Assembly: GCA_947494035.1 (NCBI GenBank)
Contig: CANLTN010000003.1
Span: 186,001 to 250,000 of the forward strand
Source of the DNA: Pseudovibrio sp947494035
GTDB taxonomy: Bacteria; Pseudomonadota; Alphaproteobacteria; Rhizobiales; Stappiaceae
Length of the DNA: 64,000 bases
Direction: 5' to 3'
Part shown: positions 50,953-60,225 of the stretch, one piece after another
Numbering within the stretch: the first letter of the stretch is position 1
Layout: every line of letters begins with the position of its first letter
Made by a program: the position numbers and the translations under genes
Notes under the pieces: generated by a model
Seen by the model: the letters and a program-made list of their open reading frames with translations, nothing else
What the model was told of the DNA's origin: nothing
Database searches by the model: none

Positions 50953-51947
50953 CAGGCAGCATTCCTCATAGGCACTTGAACAAACCAGTCATAAAGGGTG
51001 CCGCGCACCTGATCCGCATCCAGACTGGTCATCAGCCCGCGCATAAAGCCTTGCGGAGCATCCTCCATCCGGCCTGCAGCCTCCAGATACCAACCCATAT
51101 GTTTGCGGAAAGCCCGCACCCCAATCTCAAAGCCGTAATGCTCCAGCATGGCGTCGTAGTGCCCCACAACCAGCTCGGCCAACTCTTCCCCATGCGGGGC
51201 AGCCAACCGCTCACCGGTCTCCAGATACCGCGCAATATGGCCTGGCACCCACGGACGCCCATATGCACCGCGACCAACCATCACCAGATCAGCTCCAGAC
51301 TGCGCCAGCATCTCGTCTGCATCCTCAAAGGAACAACAGTCACCATTGGCCACCAAAGGCACATCCGGAATAACATCACGCACCTGCCGGATCGCCCGCC
51401 AGTCCGCAGTCCCCTTGTAAAACTGGGAACGGGTGCGGCCATGCACGGTGATCATCTTCACCCCTGCATCCACCGCCCGCTTGGCAAGCTCCGGCGCATT
51501 AATGGAGGCCTCATCCCAACCAAGACGCATCTTTAGCGTCACTGGAACGGACACCGCATCCAGCGTTGCCTCAACCAGCGTCATGGCGTGGTCCAGATCT
51601 TTCATAAGAGCGGAGCCGGAATAGCCGGAGGTCACCTTTTTGGCAGGGCAGCCCATGTTGATGTCGATTACATCCGCACCGGCTTTTTCCGCCATGCGCG
51701 CACCTTCCCCCATCCAGTGCGGGTCCTTACCCGCCAGCTGTACAATATGAGGATTAATGCCCTCACCTTCTGCACGCATCAACGATTCAGGATGGCCAGT
51801 GCACAGCGCCTCGCTGGCAACCATTTCACTCACCACCAGCCCAACACCGTAACGCAGCGCGATACGACGGAACGGCAAGTCCGAAACACCGGACATTGGC
51901 GCAAGAATAACTTTATTTTTGAGAGGGATATTACCTATCGTCAGCAT
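50952..51947 (-). CDS. dusB: tRNA-dihydrouridine synthase B
   Basis: FMN enzyme reducing uridine in the tRNA D-loop, historically nifR3, 331 residues. The catalytic Cys is in INMGCPAKKVTSGYSGSAL (about residue 99). LAPMSGVSDLPFR opens the barrel and GRGAYGRPW contacts FMN. The start at 51947 (MLTIGNIPL) is chosen by family length; the frame runs 30 codons further and the ribosome-binding site is weak. The nifR3-ntrB-ntrC operon is classical in alphaproteobacteria. Confidence 0.93.
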   Translation of the reverse strand: MLTIGNIPLKNKVILAPMSGVSDLPFRRIALRYGVGLVVSEMVASEALCTGHPESLMRAEGEGINPHIVQLAGKDPHWMGEGARMAEKAGADVIDINMGCPAKKVTSGYSGSALMKDLDHAMTLVEATLDAVSVPVTLKMRLGWDEASINAPELAKRAVDAGVKMITVHGRTRSQFYKGTADWRAIRQVRDVIPDVPLVANGDCCSFEDADEMLAQSGADLVMVGRGAYGRPWVPGHIARYLETGERLAAPHGEELAELVVGHYDAMLEHYGFEIGVRAFRKHMGWYLEAAGRMEDAPQGFMRGLMTSLDADQVRGTLYDWFVQVPMRNAA

Positions 51948-52177
51948 TACGCATATTTCTTGAAAAGCACCGACTGCACACCAAATGAGCAGCATATTAA
52001 GTTGCACATATTCTAACCAATCTAAAAATTTAGGCAAGGGAATATTAACGAGAAGCCATTGAGCTGTTGAGCTTCGCGTCCAAATCGAGCAAAACCGTCA
52101 GCAACACAGTTTCCATTCAGCAACCCGGCATCACAGTGTGCAGCAGGGTTGCCCATACTTAATCAGGTGACCCAGCT

Positions 52178-53392
52178 TTGCAGTCCACTGAAAAAATTGC
52201 ATGTATCATTGTTGCTGCCGGGCGCGGCTCCCGCATGTCCACGCAAAATGACAGCAGCCCCAAGCAATATCGGAACCTTGGCGGAAAGACAGTTCTGCAA
52301 AGAACACTGGAAGCAATCCTGGCCTCCGAGCAGGTCAATCTGGTCCTGCCCGTCATCCACGCAGAAGACGGCGAAGCCTACGCGAATGCAGCAAGCGCCC
52401 TGTCCGATCCACGCCTCATGCCACCCGTTATTGGCGGGGCGACCCGTCAGGCTTCTGTCACCTGCGGCCTGAAAGCACTGGAAGTGCACGGACCAGACTA
52501 CGTCCTGATCCACGACGCCGCCCGCCCATTCGTCACGCCCACAGTCATCAAAGACACTATCACCGCCCTGCAAGGCGGCGCACAGGCAGCCCTGCCCGCC
52601 GTTCCGGTCGCAGACACCCTCAAACGCGCCGATGCAAATCAGAAGGTACTGGAGACCGTCGACCGCAGCCACCTGTGGGCCGCACAAACACCGCAAGGCT
52701 TTCCTTACAATCTCATCTGGAAAGCCCATCAAGAAGCCATCAGCCAAAACATTGACAGCTTCACCGATGATACAGCGCTGATTGAATGGCAAGGCCAGTC
52801 TGTCACCATCACCACAGGTGACCCGCAGAACATCAAACTCACAACGCTTAAAGACATGACAAACGCACAGGAACAGATCGCCATGAAACACCTCGCAGAC
52901 CTTGGCGACATTCGCGTTGGAACCGGCTACGACGTTCACGCATTTGAAGAGGGTGACGCCGTCATCCTCGGCGGCATTACCATTCCGCACACCCAAAAGC
53001 TCAAGGGCCACTCCGACGCTGATGTGGGCCTGCATGCCCTGACCGACGCCATTTTCGGCGCCCTTGCCGATGGCGATATCGGCTCCCACTTCCCCCCCTC
53101 GGATATGCAGTGGAAAGGTGCGGCGTCTGACCAGTTCCTGAAATACGCAATAGAACGGGTTCACAAGCGCGGCGGGATGGTCGCACACTTGGATTTAACG
53201 CTGATCTGCGAATCTCCCAAAATTGGTCCCCATCGGGAGGAAATGCGCAAGCAGATCGCGCAGATCTGTGATTTGCCCATTGGCCGCGTGGCTGTAAAAG
53301 CAACAACCTCTGAAAAGCTGGGGTTCACGGGTCGCAAAGAAGGTATTGCAGCACAGGCGTGCGCCACCATCCGGCTTCCGTTCGAAGACTAA
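52178..53392 (+). CDS. ispDF: Bifunctional IspD/IspF isoprenoid enzyme
   Basis: Fusion of 2-C-methyl-D-erythritol 4-phosphate cytidylyltransferase (about 1-240) and MEcDP synthase (about 245-404), two non-consecutive steps of the MEP pathway. IspD nucleotide motif: IIVAAGRGSRM near the N-terminus, and LIHDAARPFV. IspF: VGTGYDVHAFEEGD, then GHSDADVGLHALTDAIFGA with metal-binding Asp/His. The start is TTG at 52178, with AGGTGA seven bases upstream. It diverges from dusB and is followed by pncC 32 bases later. Confidence 0.95.
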   Translation: MQSTEKIACIIVAAGRGSRMSTQNDSSPKQYRNLGGKTVLQRTLEAILASEQVNLVLPVIHAEDGEAYANAASALSDPRLMPPVIGGATRQASVTCGLKALEVHGPDYVLIHDAARPFVTPTVIKDTITALQGGAQAALPAVPVADTLKRADANQKVLETVDRSHLWAAQTPQGFPYNLIWKAHQEAISQNIDSFTDDTALIEWQGQSVTITTGDPQNIKLTTLKDMTNAQEQIAMKHLADLGDIRVGTGYDVHAFEEGDAVILGGITIPHTQKLKGHSDADVGLHALTDAIFGALADGDIGSHFPPSDMQWKGAASDQFLKYAIERVHKRGGMVAHLDLTLICESPKIGPHREEMRKQIAQICDLPIGRVAVKATTSEKLGFTGRKEGIAAQACATIRLPFED

Positions 53393-53424
53393 ACGCAAGC
53401 CAGCAAACCAAGGGAGACAGAACC

Positions 53425-53925
53425 ATGACCGATATCCTGAGCCTGAAGGAAAGAGCCCGCGTTCTTGTCTCACGCTACGCAGAAAAAGAGGTCAAAATCA
53501 CCACAGCAGAAAGCTGCACCGGCGGTCTGCTGGCCGGCCTCCTGACCGAAGTGCCCGGCTCCTCCGCTGTGCTCGACCGTGGTTTCGTGACCTATTCCAA
53601 TGAAGCCAAGCACGAAATGATTGGCGTACCGGTGGATCTTCTGGTCAGCCACGGCGCAGTCAGCTGTGAAGTTGCCAAGGCCATGGCCACCGGCGCTCAC
53701 TTTTGCTCCAACGCAAACGTTGCCGTCTCCATCACCGGCATCGCCGGACCTGACGGCGGCACCAAGGATAAGCCCGTCGGACTTGTCCACTTTGGCCTTG
53801 CGGCAGATAACAGAGAAGCCCAGCACACCCAACGCCTCTTTGAGAACACCGGACGCGACGGCATCCGCTTTCAGGCACTGGTACAAGCATTAGAATTATT
53901 AGAAAATTTTATTGAAAACAGTTAA
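53425..53925 (+). CDS. pncC: Nicotinamide-nucleotide amidase (CinA C-terminal domain)
   Basis: Stand-alone CinA-C protein, 166 residues, hydrolysing NMN to nicotinate mononucleotide in pyridine nucleotide recycling. The catalytic Ser is S30 in TTAESCTGGLLAG; SITGIAGPDGGTKDKPVGLV is the second conserved block. The start has AAGGGAG nine bases upstream. The N-terminal molybdopterin-like domain of full-length CinA is absent, as in E. coli PncC. ispDF-pncC adjacency is common in alphaproteobacteria. Confidence 0.92.
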   Translation: MTDILSLKERARVLVSRYAEKEVKITTAESCTGGLLAGLLTEVPGSSAVLDRGFVTYSNEAKHEMIGVPVDLLVSHGAVSCEVAKAMATGAHFCSNANVAVSITGIAGPDGGTKDKPVGLVHFGLAADNREAQHTQRLFENTGRDGIRFQALVQALELLENFIENS

Positions 53926-54032
53926 TCGAAATTAACCTTCACTCAAAAGGGCTATGGTCAAACCTGCAAATCCTAAGGCATTCTATGAAAATCTAGTTAA
54001 AGTCTGTTTTAAATTTAGAACGGGACGTCGGT

Positions 54033-54551
54033 ATGCGCATGAGATATTTTGCAAGCTTGTTTTTAGGCGTTTGCTTGAGCACCTCAGCGTTTGCATCATC
54101 TGACGTATTCCTGATCTCGCGCGGATTCGATGATGAGTTTTTAGGCTCTCACAAAGTCCAGCAGTTGCCGCGCACCGGCTACAAGGAGCTGCGTTTATGT
54201 AACCGCTCCTACTGGGTACGCCCCTACTCCGTCGCATGGACCAAATGGGAAGAGCATCTGGGCCACGAAGTACGCCTGGAAGCAAACCAGGGCTACGGCT
54301 GGGTCGTGTTGTGCAACAAACCCACCACAAAACTAAGCCTTACAGACGTTGGCATATATGCCACGCTTGAAAAAACCATGGAACAAGGTGATCCGGACAG
54401 GGAGTTCACCAACCGCTTTCAGGCAATCCGCCGCACCTTCATCATGCGAAACGGCCTGACGCCCCAAGAGGCCGAAGCCCTGATTGCAAAGAACTACGAA
54501 AAAACCAGCTCACGCTTGAGCCAGTTCCTGAACCAGCGCGACGACAACTAG
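54033..54551 (+). CDS. Secreted protein of unknown function
   Basis: Unrecognised 172-residue protein with a Sec signal peptide (MRMRYFASLFLGVCLSTSAFA, cleavage about residue 21). The mature part has two cysteines (LRLCNRSYW and VVLCNKPTT) about 39 residues apart, possibly a disulfide, followed by a charged helical C-terminal half (LTPQEAEALIAKNYEKTSSR). Start could be the ATG at 54033 or the one two codons later. It lies between pncC and a NUDIX gene, all on the plus strand. No function is proposed. Confidence 0.75.
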   Translation: MRMRYFASLFLGVCLSTSAFASSDVFLISRGFDDEFLGSHKVQQLPRTGYKELRLCNRSYWVRPYSVAWTKWEEHLGHEVRLEANQGYGWVVLCNKPTTKLSLTDVGIYATLEKTMEQGDPDREFTNRFQAIRRTFIMRNGLTPQEAEALIAKNYEKTSSRLSQFLNQRDDN

Positions 54552-54660
54552 GCGGTGGTTTTAAGTTCGCCTTGGCTCAAACCTACTGGAATATCCAAGA
54601 AACCACCAAGGCATCAAGAGCACGCTCGTTGAGCCCGAATATCTTCTATTATGGAGTAAC

Positions 54661-55137
54661 GTGGAAATGCATGTTTGGCGGCCTGCTCAGACGATAAAGG
54701 TGAAATCTCTCGGTCTCCATTGGCGAGACAACCGCTTGCTTGCCGCTGAAGTTTATGACGATGCAGGCAACCTCAAGGGCGTTCGCCCTCTTGGAGGCGC
54801 AATCGAGTTTGGTGAAGACTGGAAAACGGCTTTGGTCCGCGAGTTCAAAGAGGAGCTCAATGTCGATGTCGTGGTCTCTGGCCAGCCCATTATCATGGAA
54901 AACATCTATGAACATGAGGGCCAAACAGGTCACGAAATTGTATTCATCGCGAATGTAAGCTTCCCACCAAAGGCCTATACCTCCGACGAGGAAATCATTT
55001 TCCATGAAGACAACGGAGTTGAAGCAACAGCGCGGTGGTTCGACCTCAATGAACTTACTCAAAACAACATCGAGCTATTTCCGAGTGGTTTGATGGAGCA
55101 ACTGAAACTACGGGAAATGACTGAACCTGCTCTATAA
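54661..55137 (+). CDS. NUDIX hydrolase
   Basis: Pyrophosphohydrolase of 158 residues with an intact Nudix box at about 45-68 (GGAIEFGEDWKTALVREF followed by KEELNV; the REFKEE block binds magnesium). The second half carries the WFDLNEL segment common in Nudix proteins. The start is GTG at 54661 with GGAG four bases upstream; ATG at 54667 is an alternative with GGAG ten bases away. Substrate unknown. A 520-base gene-poor region follows. Confidence 0.85.
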   Translation: MEMHVWRPAQTIKVKSLGLHWRDNRLLAAEVYDDAGNLKGVRPLGGAIEFGEDWKTALVREFKEELNVDVVVSGQPIIMENIYEHEGQTGHEIVFIANVSFPPKAYTSDEEIIFHEDNGVEATARWFDLNELTQNNIELFPSGLMEQLKLREMTEPAL

Positions 55138-55657
55138 AACTAGCCAGACGCATATGGGTTCTTTTTCGACTACCCTAGATGATGAAACCACATGGCATTG
55201 TCACAACTGAAGTGAAACAGCCACAAAACTTAGTGACCAATCGTCCAAATCATCAGGCAAACGCGACGATCTTCGAGAGCACCAAGGACCTGAACAAATA
55301 CAGTCCCGCAATCTTCCGCGATTAAGCTCAACATTGCCAGAGATGATAAATCGCCAGATCAAGGCGACCACCCTTTCCTTGATGCTTACAATTCGGAGCC
55401 GCATATAAAGAGCGCACCTTCCCGTGGAAAGACGCTAGAACCCGGCAATCATGACAACACAAAAGCCTCAGCAGCATACCCCTAACCACGCACGCGCCCA
55501 GTTGCTCCAGCAACTTCCCTCCAGAGCTTAAACCGTTGTCACACCCAATGCCCTAACGGCCCCATAATACCGCAGATCCATACCCCTTAATGATTATGGA
55601 ATATTTTATGATTATTTTTATACATACAATGAGACTACGCCCAACTCCTCGGATTTT
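55138..55657. other. Gene-poor interval
   Basis: 520 bases without a recognisable gene, RNA or element. A 48-codon plus-strand frame (55179-55325, MMKPHGIVTTEVKQPQ...) has no ribosome-binding site. Two minus-strand frames of 60-70 codons overlap one another and have skewed Cys/Arg composition. The right end (about 55580-55630) is AT-rich. It may be decayed coding sequence; no parent is identified. Confidence 0.4.
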
Positions 55658-56110
55658 TTAGGTTCCGTAGATCTTGTCGGCCCGGTCTTCAAAGGCGGTG
55701 GAGAATTTGCGGAAGGCGCGGTCGAACATGGCACCCATCACGGTTCCCAGTGCCCTGCTCCTGAATTCGTAGTTGATGTAGAAGCTCACATCACACTCCC
55801 CCTCGGAGAGCGCGTCAAAGCTCCAGACATTTTCCAGATGGCGAAACGGGCCATCCAGATACTCAACCGTAATCTTGCTCGCTTGACGATCGAGAGTGAC
55901 GCGACTGGCAAATGTCTCTTTAAAGACCTTGTAAGCCACTGTCATGTCGGCCACCATCATCTCGCGGTGATCATCAATCTTCCGGCGCCCACGCACGTGC
56001 AAGGCCTGACACAAGGGTACAAACTGGGGGTACTGCTCCACATCTGCGACCAGATCAAACATATCCCCTGCACTGTGCTGCACTCGATGTGTGCTTTCGA
56101 AAGACGGCAT
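55658..56110 (-). CDS. RatA/Coq10-like START-domain protein
   Basis: Polyketide-cyclase/START fold protein, 150 residues. In mitochondria and many proteobacteria the family binds ubiquinone or its precursors (Coq10); the E. coli member was named RatA for ribosome association. Pattern: AGDMFDLVADVEQYPQFVPLC near the N-terminus, YLDGPFRHLENVWSFDAL in the middle, MGAMFDRAFRKFSTAFEDRA at the end. Adjacent to lipA, as in many alphaproteobacteria. A toxin role should not be assumed. Confidence 0.88.
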   Translation of the reverse strand: MPSFESTHRVQHSAGDMFDLVADVEQYPQFVPLCQALHVRGRRKIDDHREMMVADMTVAYKVFKETFASRVTLDRQASKITVEYLDGPFRHLENVWSFDALSEGECDVSFYINYEFRSRALGTVMGAMFDRAFRKFSTAFEDRADKIYGT

Positions 56111-56447
56111 ATACTCGCGTTCTTTTTCTTCTGGATTCTCAAATTAGTCAGGATGCTCTAAGCGACCCTGTTTGATTTGCCAAGATCAATCTCGGGGTTT
56201 TCTGTATTCCACAGGCCGCCGCGTGCCAAAAACATCAAATTTTGTCCATCTCGCAAGTTTTCAGCGACGATCTAACGCAGCCATTTCACTCTAAAAACTA
56301 TGGCCAGCCCTTAAAACTCAACTCTAGACTAAGCGCTAATACTTAACTCCTTTCGAAAGCAAACCCAATGCTCAGCCCCTTCAAAATCTCCTGCCTCGCC
56401 AAAAAGGGCAGAAACCACCAGCTAACGTGAGCCTCGCCCCAAACAAA
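56111..56447 (-). other. Intergenic region between lipA and the RatA-like gene
   Basis: About 340 bases with no gene recognised on either strand. The lipA terminator lies at its left and right-strand context suggests that it carries the promoter of the RatA-like gene. Confidence 0.4.
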
Positions 56448-56480
56448 AAGAGCGTCCCACCTCACAAGGGGGACGCTCTT
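56440..56480 (-). terminator. Terminator after lipA
   Basis: AAGAGCGTCCC (56448-56458) pairs perfectly with GGGACGCTCTT (56470-56480); the minus-strand tail is TTTGTTTGG. One of the strongest hairpins in the window. Confidence 0.9.
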
Positions 56481-56506
56481 AAAATCTCATCGTATTAAAC
56501 CAGCGC

Positions 56507-57502
56507 TTAGTTGCCCTGCTTTGCCTTGCGGGCTGCTTTCAGCTCTGCAAAGTCTTCTCCAGCGTGGTGGGAAGAGCGGGTCAGCGGGCTTGCGGAAACC
56601 TTCAGGAAGCCTTTTGCATAAGCAATCTTCTCATAGGCTTTGAACTCTTCCGGTGTTGGGAAGTTCATCACCGGATGGTGCTTCTTGGTTGGCTGCAGGT
56701 ACTGCCCAACGGTCAGGAAGTCCACATCAGCAACACGCAGGTCATCCATCAGCTGAAGCACTTCGTTGCGCTCCTCACCCAGACCAACCATGATGCCGGA
56801 CTTGGTGAACATATCAGGATCGATCTCCTTCACCTGCTGGAGCAAGCGGATGGAGTGGAAGTAACGGGCACCCGGACGAACCTTCAGATAGTTGGAAGGC
56901 ACGGTCTCAAGGTTGTGGTTGAACACGTCAGGCTTTGCCGCAACAACAATCTCAAGCGCGCCATCCTTGCGCAGGAAGTCAGGTGTCAGCACTTCAATTG
57001 TGGTGGTTGGAGACGCATCACGGATCGCCGCAATCACGTTGGCAAAATGCGTTGCACCGCCATCATCAAGGTCATCACGGTCAACAGAGGTAATCACCAC
57101 ATGCTGCAGCTCCATGGCGGCAACCGCCTTGGCAACGCTTGCAGGTTCACTCTGGTCAACAGCACCCGGCATACCGGTCCGTACGTTACAGAACGCACAG
57201 GCACGGGTACAAGTATCCCCAAGGATCATGAAGCTTGCATGTTTCTTGGACCAGCACTCACCGATATTCGGGCAGCCAGCTTCCTCACAAACTGTCACAA
57301 GGTTGTTTTTGCGAACCAGCTCGTGGGTTTCTTTGTAAACCGGAGATGTGGGCGCCTTAACACGGATCCATTTTGGCTTGCGCAGAACAGGGTTATCCGG
57401 GCGATGCGCTTTTTCCGGATGGCGCGGACGCACTTTTTCCTGCTCTGCAGACGCAGCTTGGCTCTTATGATTGGGATCGAGTGTATTTACCAGTGTAACC
57501 AT
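56507..57502 (-). CDS. lipA: Lipoyl synthase
   Basis: Radical SAM enzyme inserting two sulfurs into octanoyl-protein to form lipoate, 331 residues from the ATG at 57502 (GGA seven bases upstream). Auxiliary cluster cysteines C72, C77 and C83 are in VCEEAGCPNIGEC; the SAM cluster cysteines C98, C102 and C105 are in CTRACAFC. The terminal Ser ligand region is SSHHAGEDF. The products are needed by the lipoyl domains of PdhB and PdhC encoded just upstream. Confidence 0.96.
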   Translation of the reverse strand: MVTLVNTLDPNHKSQAASAEQEKVRPRHPEKAHRPDNPVLRKPKWIRVKAPTSPVYKETHELVRKNNLVTVCEEAGCPNIGECWSKKHASFMILGDTCTRACAFCNVRTGMPGAVDQSEPASVAKAVAAMELQHVVITSVDRDDLDDGGATHFANVIAAIRDASPTTTIEVLTPDFLRKDGALEIVVAAKPDVFNHNLETVPSNYLKVRPGARYFHSIRLLQQVKEIDPDMFTKSGIMVGLGEERNEVLQLMDDLRVADVDFLTVGQYLQPTKKHHPVMNFPTPEEFKAYEKIAYAKGFLKVSASPLTRSSHHAGEDFAELKAARKAKQGN

Positions 57503-57774
57503 ATCAGTTCCGTCAGGTCCCAGATGCATACTGCCCAGTTGCCTTACGGGTCAGTGATGCTGTCTCTTATAAATTTAGTGGTCCATAACAGGAATTAAAG
57601 CATCTCTCAATGCCGGACACGGCTGCAACGTCAGTTCCGCGCCCAAGGACCACGCCTATTCAAAGCCAATCGCATTTCCACCAATAATGGCAAAGGCAAG
57701 CGCGCCAACCAAGCTGGATCGAGTGCGTAAAATCTACAGGTACGCTCCTTTATAACGAAAAGAGTACCTTGGAA

Positions 57775-57814
57775 GAATTAAGTCCCTCTCACTGGCAAAA
57801 TTCCAGTGAGAGGG
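57775..57814 (-). terminator. Terminator after lpdA
   Basis: CCCTCTCACTGG (57784-57795) and CCAGTGAGAGGG (57803-57814) form a perfect 12-bp stem; the minus-strand tail is ACTTAATTCTTCC. It separates the pdh cluster from lipA. Confidence 0.75.
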
Positions 57815-57821
57815 AAAGGTT

Positions 57822-59264
57822 TTACATATTCAAAGAGCGTCCGTACGCGTCCAGAACACTTTCCTTCATCATTTCAGAAAGGGTCGGATGCGGGAAGCAA
57901 GTGTGCATCAGCTCTTCTTCAGTGGTCTCAAGACCCATGGCTACAACAAAGCCCTGAATGAGTTCGGTCACTTCAGCACCCACCATGTGCGCACCAAGCA
58001 GCTGGCCTGTCTTCTTGTCGAACACCGTCTTCACCAGACCTTCAGGCTCACCAAGCGCAATCGCTTTACCGTTACCCATAAACGGGAAGCGGCCAACACG
58101 CACGTCGTAGCCAGCCTCTTTCGCCTTCTGCTCAGTCAGACCCACAGAAGCCACCTGCGGGTTACAGTAGGTGCAGCCCGGAATCTGGTCACGCTTCATT
58201 GGATGAACATCAAGGCCGGAGATTTTCTCGATGCAGATCACGCCTTCATGTTCGGCCTTGTGCGCCAGCATTGGAGGGCCGGCAACGTCGCCAATCGCGT
58301 AAACGCCAGGAACGTTGGTGCGGTTAAACTCGTCGATGACGATGCAACCACGATCCGTCTTGATGCCAAGCGTTTCAAGGCCAAGGCTCTCAATGTTACC
58401 AACCACGCCAACAGCAGAAATCAGCTTCTCGGCAGTGATGTCCTGCTTCTTGCCGTCTTTGGTTTCAACAGTAGCTGTTACCTGACCCTTGCCCTTAACC
58501 ACCTTGGACACCTTCGCGTCCATGATGAACTTCATGCCCTGCTTCTCCATCTGCTTTTTCGCAATCGCGGAGATTTCAGGGTCTTCAACCGGCATAATGG
58601 TCGGCATCATTTCAACAACGGTCACATCAACGCCCATTGTCTTGTAGAACGACGCAAACTCGATGCCGATCGCGCCTGAACCCATAACAAGCATGGATTT
58701 AGGCATTTTTTCTGGAACCATCGCTTCAAAATAGGTCCAGATGTTCTCTTTGTCAGGCTCAATACCTGGAAGAACGCGCGGCTTCGCACCAGTTGCAACA
58801 ATAATGTGCTTGGCGGAGTACGTACCGTGGCCTTTAACACCCTTCGGTGTCGGGTGCTGCGGAAGCATGGCGTCTTTGGAAGAAGCACCAACAGAGACTT
58901 CACCCGGCTTGGTGAGCTTCGCTTCACCCCAGATAACGTCCACTTTGTTCTTCTTCATCAAGAAGCCAACGCCGCCATTGAGCTGACCGGAAACACCACG
59001 GGAGCGTTTCACAACAGCAGAAGCGTCAAAGCTCACGTTTTCAGCGGAAAGACCGTAGTCCTTGCCGTGCTGCATGTAGTGGTAGATCTCAGCAGAGCGC
59101 AGCAGCGCCTTGGTTGGGATACAGCCCCAGTTCAGGCAGATACCGCCCATATGTTCACGCTCGACAATCGCGGTCTTGAAACCAAGCTGCGCGGAGCGGA
59201 TTGCGGTTACATAGCCACCAGGACCAGAACCAATGATAATCACGTCGTAGGCGTTGCCACTCAT
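57822..59264 (-). CDS. lpdA: Dihydrolipoyl dehydrogenase (E3)
   Basis: FAD disulfide reductase reoxidising the lipoyl arms of pyruvate dehydrogenase, 480 residues. The ATG at 59264 has GAGG eight bases upstream. FAD loop IIGSGPGGYV (11-20); redox disulfide C43/C48 in GICLNWGCIP; NAD loop MGSGAIGIEFAS; the C-terminal catalytic His/Glu is in CFPHPTLSEMM. It is the last gene of the pdh cluster, 24 bases after the glycosyltransferase-like gene. Confidence 0.96.
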   Translation of the reverse strand: MSGNAYDVIIIGSGPGGYVTAIRSAQLGFKTAIVEREHMGGICLNWGCIPTKALLRSAEIYHYMQHGKDYGLSAENVSFDASAVVKRSRGVSGQLNGGVGFLMKKNKVDVIWGEAKLTKPGEVSVGASSKDAMLPQHPTPKGVKGHGTYSAKHIIVATGAKPRVLPGIEPDKENIWTYFEAMVPEKMPKSMLVMGSGAIGIEFASFYKTMGVDVTVVEMMPTIMPVEDPEISAIAKKQMEKQGMKFIMDAKVSKVVKGKGQVTATVETKDGKKQDITAEKLISAVGVVGNIESLGLETLGIKTDRGCIVIDEFNRTNVPGVYAIGDVAGPPMLAHKAEHEGVICIEKISGLDVHPMKRDQIPGCTYCNPQVASVGLTEQKAKEAGYDVRVGRFPFMGNGKAIALGEPEGLVKTVFDKKTGQLLGAHMVGAEVTELIQGFVVAMGLETTEEELMHTCFPHPTLSEMMKESVLDAYGRSLNM

Positions 59265-59288
59265 CAATTTAACCTCGCCAAATCGGCC

Positions 59289-60152
59289 TCAAGGAGCTTG
59301 AGGCTCCACATAAAGGTGGGAGAACTTGGAAAAATTCTCCAAAACGTAGTCCGGCAGTTCTCCGCTGTCCTTAGTGACCAGCTTGCCTCTGCCATCACCT
59401 GAATCCAGACGCTCCAGCGTTCGCTGTGCACGGCCCAGATAGGCATCGTTCATGTGTTCGGTGTGCGAGTAAGCCTCAAGTTTCGTAACCACCTTGTCCA
59501 TGTCCCCCAAAAAGCTGAAGTGCCAGCTGGAAGACGGGATCAATTGACGTCGCATAGGTCGGCTGTGCCATAAAAGTGCTTTCCATTGCCACAAAGCCGC
59601 TTCCAGTAAAGACGGAAGGCTTTTGCTTTGATATGCCCGCTCACGCCGCAAAGCCTGAGCTCCTTTGAAAAACAAGGCACTGATCATTCGCGGGCACGAG
59701 GTAAAATCCGAGACGTCATCTTTAAAGTTCAGTCTGTATCGGAAAATATCCGCGCCAAAGAATGTCAGGCTTTTAAAACTCCTGGGATCATGTTTCGCTC
59801 TGAGCAGAGCCTCCGGCTTTGGAATTTCATCCACGTCGGAAACAATAATCAGATCTTTCACCGCAAGATCTTTAAGGCCGCGTTCTATGCAATCGCGTTG
59901 GTGGTACTCCCTTGACCAGGCGTTTTGCGGTGCCTCTGGCATATCCTCGACAATTATATGCCGGATCTTGCTCAAAAACGGTGCAAACCGCGACTTGTTA
60001 TCAGCAAAAAAGAGTGGTTTTTCCTGTCCGGTAAAGGTCTTGGTTGCCTCTACAAGAATGAACTCATCCACCACATCAAACAGTTCGCCAAGACGAATTT
60101 CAAGGGTATCGAGTTCGTTGAAAAACGTGAAGCCATCGACAACTTTGACCAT
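59289..60152 (-). CDS. GT17-type glycosyltransferase inside the pdh cluster
   Basis: Glycosyltransferase of the family-17 type (the family of beta-1,4-mannosyl-glycoprotein N-acetylglucosaminyltransferase III), 287 residues, cytosolic or membrane-associated; no signal or membrane helix. Pattern: FFNELDTLEIRLGELFDVVD followed by FILVEATKTFTGQEKPL near the N-terminus; the DxD-like metal site is VSDVDEIP (104-111); GWHFS-type block SSWHFSFLGDMD is present. AGGAG precedes the ATG. It lies between pdhC and lpdA, an unusual place, behind a strong hairpin. Acceptor unknown: exopolysaccharide or cell-surface glycan is a guess. Confidence 0.82.
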   Translation of the reverse strand: MVKVVDGFTFFNELDTLEIRLGELFDVVDEFILVEATKTFTGQEKPLFFADNKSRFAPFLSKIRHIIVEDMPEAPQNAWSREYHQRDCIERGLKDLAVKDLIIVSDVDEIPKPEALLRAKHDPRSFKSLTFFGADIFRYRLNFKDDVSDFTSCPRMISALFFKGAQALRRERAYQSKSLPSLLEAALWQWKALLWHSRPMRRQLIPSSSWHFSFLGDMDKVVTKLEAYSHTEHMNDAYLGRAQRTLERLDSGDGRGKLVTKDSGELPDYVLENFSKFSHLYVEPQAP

Positions 60153-60225
60153 ATCTCACGGTCTCCTTGCTCAAACGGTCTTCAGCTTACTCCACTCCTT
60201 TTGCTCACACCTACCACTTGGATCT

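Noticed and set aside
55179..55325. 48-codon plus-strand frame in the gene-poor interval
   Set aside because: No ribosome-binding site or known family; length is compatible with chance.
55658..56110. Toxin-antitoxin system suggested by the RatA name
   Set aside because: No partner antitoxin is evident, and the family in alphaproteobacteria is more likely Coq10-like quinone binding; the neighbour lipA supports a housekeeping role.
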